Below are positions 61,514-64,000 of a DNA stretch of 64,000 nucleotides, piece by piece. Made by a program: the position numbers and the translations under genes. Below the pieces are notes generated by a model. That model searched no databases. It had not been told where the DNA came from and worked only from the letters and a program-made list of their open reading frames with translations. The first letter of the stretch is position 1; each line of letters begins with the position of its first letter. This stretch comes from UBA6168 sp041741095 (GTDB taxonomy: Bacteria > Bacteroidota > Bacteroidia > Chitinophagales > Saprospiraceae), in contig JBGSKQ010000103.1 of NCBI GenBank assembly GCA_041741095.1, forward strand, positions 25,890-89,889, read 5' to 3'.

Positions 61514-62104
61514 CTAAATCTTGATGCCAACACCCAGTTGGACAAGTGACACGCCAAAGCCAATTTCTCCTGACAGGCTCAACCAGGGGCCACAGGCGTA
61601 GCGTATCCCCACGAATCCGCTGTAAGTCACGGTGCCTTTTTTTGGCTTGATGCCCCGGTGCCATTCAGGGGGCCCAAAGCTGCCGTTCAACACTTTGATA
61701 TAGGTAAGGGCATAACCAAGGGTGAAGCCACCATAAATGTCAATATTATTTAGGCTGTGGCAGTCACAATGAACAGCATTGCGCAATCCGAAAAAATAGG
61801 ACGTGTTCTCATACTCCCGTATTTCTTCCGTAACCTGGAACAGGTCACTTTTTTGGGAAACGGAGTGCCCCACTTCCAGGCCAATGCTAAGGTTCCTGGC
61901 ATAACGGTGCTGGGCACGAAGGCCGATGGGCGGCAGGACAATCTTTGCATTGTCCACCAAGTAGGTGGGCACGACGCCGACCTGCATAAACAGGTCGCTT
62001 TCCCCTTTTTTGAAAAGACGTTCCGACCGCCTTTGGGCCAAAGCTTCGGCATTGCACAAAAAGAGGTAAAGCACTCCCAATAACAAGATAAATGATGGTT
62101 TCAT
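61514..62104 (-). CDS. putative outer-membrane beta-barrel protein
   Basis: A 196-residue exported protein with signal peptide MKPSFILLLGVLYLFLCNAE up to ALAQ. The mature chain shows alternating strands (SDLFMQVGVVPTYLVD, NLSIGLEVGHSVSQ, DIYGGFTLGYALTYIKV, VTYSGFVGIRYACGPWLSLS) and ends with a barrel-like strand VSLVQLGVGIKI. Three cysteines lie in HCDCH and YACG. It resembles small eight-stranded OmpX/OmpW-like barrels but no specific family is recognised. Confidence 0.7.
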   Translation of the reverse strand: MKPSFILLLGVLYLFLCNAEALAQRRSERLFKKGESDLFMQVGVVPTYLVDNAKIVLPPIGLRAQHRYARNLSIGLEVGHSVSQKSDLFQVTEEIREYENTSYFFGLRNAVHCDCHSLNNIDIYGGFTLGYALTYIKVLNGSFGPPEWHRGIKPKKGTVTYSGFVGIRYACGPWLSLSGEIGFGVSLVQLGVGIKI

Positions 62105-62294
62105 GGCGGATGATTTTTGGTGATAAAATGCTAGTACCTCAATGGAAAAACGGCAATGTGGCTGTAACTAAACTATGGGAAAATCCAGATAAGCGGTAAA
62201 AAAGGAGTTCGAAAAGGTTTTTTAGGGTTAATTAAGGCTAAATAAGCTGGGCAAATGGCCATTCAATTCAGTTAAGTCGGGAATCCAAAACGAT

Positions 62295-62639
62295 TTATTC
62301 CAAAGACTTCTCCCAGGGCTTCCTTCTCCTGTAATCGCTGGGGTTCATCCCAAATATTTTCTTAAATACCTTAGAGAAATAATCAGGATCGCTGTAGCCA
62401 CTTTCGAAGGCAACAGCGGAGATGGACAAATTCAGATTATCCAACAGCGCCTTTGCTTTTGCCAGGCGCATGTCACGGATAATATGGTGGGCAGAATGAC
62501 CTGAAGTGGCCATGAGTTTTCGGTACAACTGAGGCTTGCTGACGGCGGCCTTGCGGCTCAGTTTCTCTACGGAAAAGCTGTCGTCGTCGAGATGGGCCTG
62601 GATGATGGATTGCACTTTTTGCAGGATGGTTGTTTCCAT
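62295..62639 (-). CDS. AraC-type DNA-binding protein, DNA-binding domain only
   Basis: A 114-residue protein that is a single AraC-type double helix-turn-helix (FSVEKLSRKAAVSKPQLYRK, ISAVAFESGYSDPDYFSKVF, FGMNPSDYRRR). It has no sensor or dimerisation domain. Stand-alone versions such as MarA/SoxS exist in other phyla, and in Bacteroidetes the same domain often ends hybrid two-component systems. The gene is complete, with an ATG start and stop and no upstream remnant in frame. Its targets are unknown. Confidence 0.85.
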   Translation of the reverse strand: METTILQKVQSIIQAHLDDDSFSVEKLSRKAAVSKPQLYRKLMATSGHSAHHIIRDMRLAKAKALLDNLNLSISAVAFESGYSDPDYFSKVFKKIFGMNPSDYRRRKPWEKSLE

Positions 62640-62862
62640 ATTTCGGTTTTTTTTATCCTCTTAAAAAGCTCCCGGTGCAACTCCTGACAACAACACAAAA
62701 CTGATAAACCTGCAATTCTAATGCAAAGACAATTTTTTGATGGTTTTATAAAAAAGTAAAGCTGTCTAATGATTTAACACCCATCCAAGGGTTTGATTAT
62801 CAAAAATTTGTGAAATTTAGGGTTTGATAAAAAATTTAGACTTCTTCCTGAAATTATTTACC

Positions 62863-63900
62863 ATGCACCAGACCAAGCTCATCCGTTTGCTTTCCGTCTT
62901 GGATACCGAGGAACTCAAATCCTTCCAGAAATTCCTTCATTCGCCCTACCACAACAGCAACAAGCAGGTGATCCCATTTTTGGAGTATATAGCTGAATAC
63001 CATCCTGCATTTGACCATAAAAATTTAAAAAAAGAAACTGTTTACCGGAAGATCCATCCCGACGGGAAAGCATACCACGAAGGCCGCATGAACCTGCTCA
63101 TGTCGCAATTGGGGCAATTGCTGAAACAATTCCTTGCCTTCGAGCAGGTAAAAAAAGACGAGTTCCTGCAGCGAAAATACCGCCTGAAAGCCTACCGGGA
63201 AAAGCAATTAGACGATGAGTACACTAAAGAAATAGAAAAGCAGGAAGCTGCCTTGGAAACCTGGCGGAAAGACGCCACCTACCACTTGGAAAAATTCCTG
63301 CTGAATAGGGGTGTGTTTTTCCACCCTGCCACGCCACGCTATCAGGTGGGCATGCCGAGCTTGGATGCCAGCTTGGAGCACTTAGATATGTTGTTTGTTT
63401 GGGAGAAGATGAGATTGGGCGCTGCTGCTTATAACAGACAACGAATATTAAATGAGAAACATGACATACAAGTATTGGATGAAGTGTTAATGCAATTCAG
63501 AAATATAATTGAAAATTCTCCGACTTTAGATTGTTACAAAGACATCTTGAATATCCAACGATCTGGCAACGAATCATTGCTTCTGGAAATGTCAAAAAGT
63601 TTTGAGAAAATTACAATGGGATTTTCAAGTGAGGAGCAACTTGAAATCTTTACTTATCTGCATAATATAAATTCTCAAAAGATAAGGCAGGGAAAAAGCG
63701 AATTCTATATAGGATTGTTTGATCTAAACAAATTTCGTTATGGAAATGAATCTACAATGAAAGCAGTTCAAATGAACGATGTGACTTTTGTAAATATGGT
63801 GGCATTTGGATGTGTGAATTATGAATTTGAATGGGTATTAAATTTTATCAATTCTTATAAAACAATAGTCCGTGAAAGTTTTAGGGGTCAAGAAGGGTGA
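62863..63900 (+). CDS. hypothetical protein, possibly truncated and mosaic
   Basis: A 345-residue cytosolic helical protein from ATG 62863 (MHQTKLIRLLSVLDTEELKS); an upstream TTG at 62824 is less likely. It resembles a family of long helical proteins in Saprospirales that start with LxxLdxxElxxfxxFLxSPYhN, as here (FQKFLHSPYHNSNKQVIPFL). I recall these as about 480-500 residues; here the frame stops after WVLNFINSYKTIVRESFRGQ. Composition breaks inside the gene: by hand count one 60-base line at 63061 is 55% GC, lines at 63421 and 63781 are 33% and 32%. The 3' half may be a transferred or recombined segment, and the C-terminus may be lost. Function is unknown. Confidence 0.6.
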   Translation: MHQTKLIRLLSVLDTEELKSFQKFLHSPYHNSNKQVIPFLEYIAEYHPAFDHKNLKKETVYRKIHPDGKAYHEGRMNLLMSQLGQLLKQFLAFEQVKKDEFLQRKYRLKAYREKQLDDEYTKEIEKQEAALETWRKDATYHLEKFLLNRGVFFHPATPRYQVGMPSLDASLEHLDMLFVWEKMRLGAAAYNRQRILNEKHDIQVLDEVLMQFRNIIENSPTLDCYKDILNIQRSGNESLLLEMSKSFEKITMGFSSEEQLEIFTYLHNINSQKIRQGKSEFYIGLFDLNKFRYGNESTMKAVQMNDVTFVNMVAFGCVNYEFEWVLNFINSYKTIVRESFRGQEG

Positions 63901-63950
63901 AAATTCTAAGTTTGAGTTTACCACAACTTGAACGAAGAACTTTTCACCCA

Positions 63951-64000
63951 ATGAGTACAAGACCCATCGATGCAATACTGGGCAAAATGCCTGGGATGAA
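63951..64000 (+). CDS. possible start of a further gene
   Basis: ATG at 63951 opens a frame reading MSTRPIDAILGKMPGM that runs off the right edge. The same frame is open upstream without a stop back to about 63880. It may be a new gene or part of a broken continuation of the preceding gene. Too short to identify. Confidence 0.3.
   Translation, partial: MSTRPIDAILGKMPGM

Overview
The window reads as a chromosomal segment of a free-living Bacteroidota bacterium, most likely from the Saprospiria (Saprospiraceae/Lewinella-like) side of the phylum. Evidence: several secreted proteins end in type A T9SS sorting domains; there are two CotH/lamin-tail proteins, a TonB receptor followed by a DUF4249 lipoprotein, DUF3078, DUF4783 and DUF4286 family proteins, an atpD-atpC pair apart from the other ATP synthase genes, and repeated promoter elements of the Bacteroidetes form TAnnTTTG. 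Base composition is moderate and even except at the right end. No transposase, phage gene, CRISPR array or rRNA was seen.

Layout. 1-3100: a minus-strand phenylacetate-type beta-oxidation cluster (paaH, paaI, paaJ) and the start of a further gene. 3200-6130: an outer-membrane DUF3078 protein, a small MscS-like channel and an ECF sigma factor with a small partner. 6400-6580: a probable antisense-strand small RNA with its own promoter and terminator. 6769-13314: an M28 peptidase, an Asp-box propeller protein and small envelope proteins. 13345-13610: an intact tRNA-Ala(GGC) between two degenerate tRNA-like copies. 13729-17843: CotH protein, acyltransferase, small T9SS cargo. 18097-21741: TPR protein and a LytS/LytTR two-component pair. 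22040-27557: two large T9SS cargo proteins. 27863-34719: MerR regulator, TMTC-like membrane protein, large CotH/GEVED T9SS protein. 34976-38264: Nudix hydrolase, small membrane protein, atpC and atpD. 38455-43684: DUF4249 + TonB receptor, and an MsbA-like ABC exporter. 43793-51578: DUF4783 protein, gpmI, a lipoprotein and the thrA-thrB-thrC operon. 51962-57946: two TPR/PD40/OmpA-like proteins around a double FKBP. 57955-64000: two tandem beta-helix lipoproteins, small envelope proteins, an AraC-type DNA-binding protein and a compositionally mosaic hypothetical gene.

How the genes work together. The largest theme is the cell envelope and secretion: T9SS cargo (four proteins with sorting domains), OmpA-like PD40 proteins resembling the T9SS accessory PorE, a periplasmic or outer-membrane prolyl isomerase, TonB uptake and lipid export. 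Core metabolism is represented by threonine synthesis, glycolysis (gpmI), ATP synthase and aromatic-acid beta-oxidation.

The most notable non-coding signals are two 16-bp parS-type palindromes, one just downstream of thrC and one inside thrC, which suggest that the segment lies in the origin-proximal, ParB-bound part of the chromosome. Others are a family of long-armed hairpins built from short reiterated words at gene ends and leaders, the candidate small RNA at 6407-6541, and the tRNA-Ala remnants that share a 21-bp sequence.
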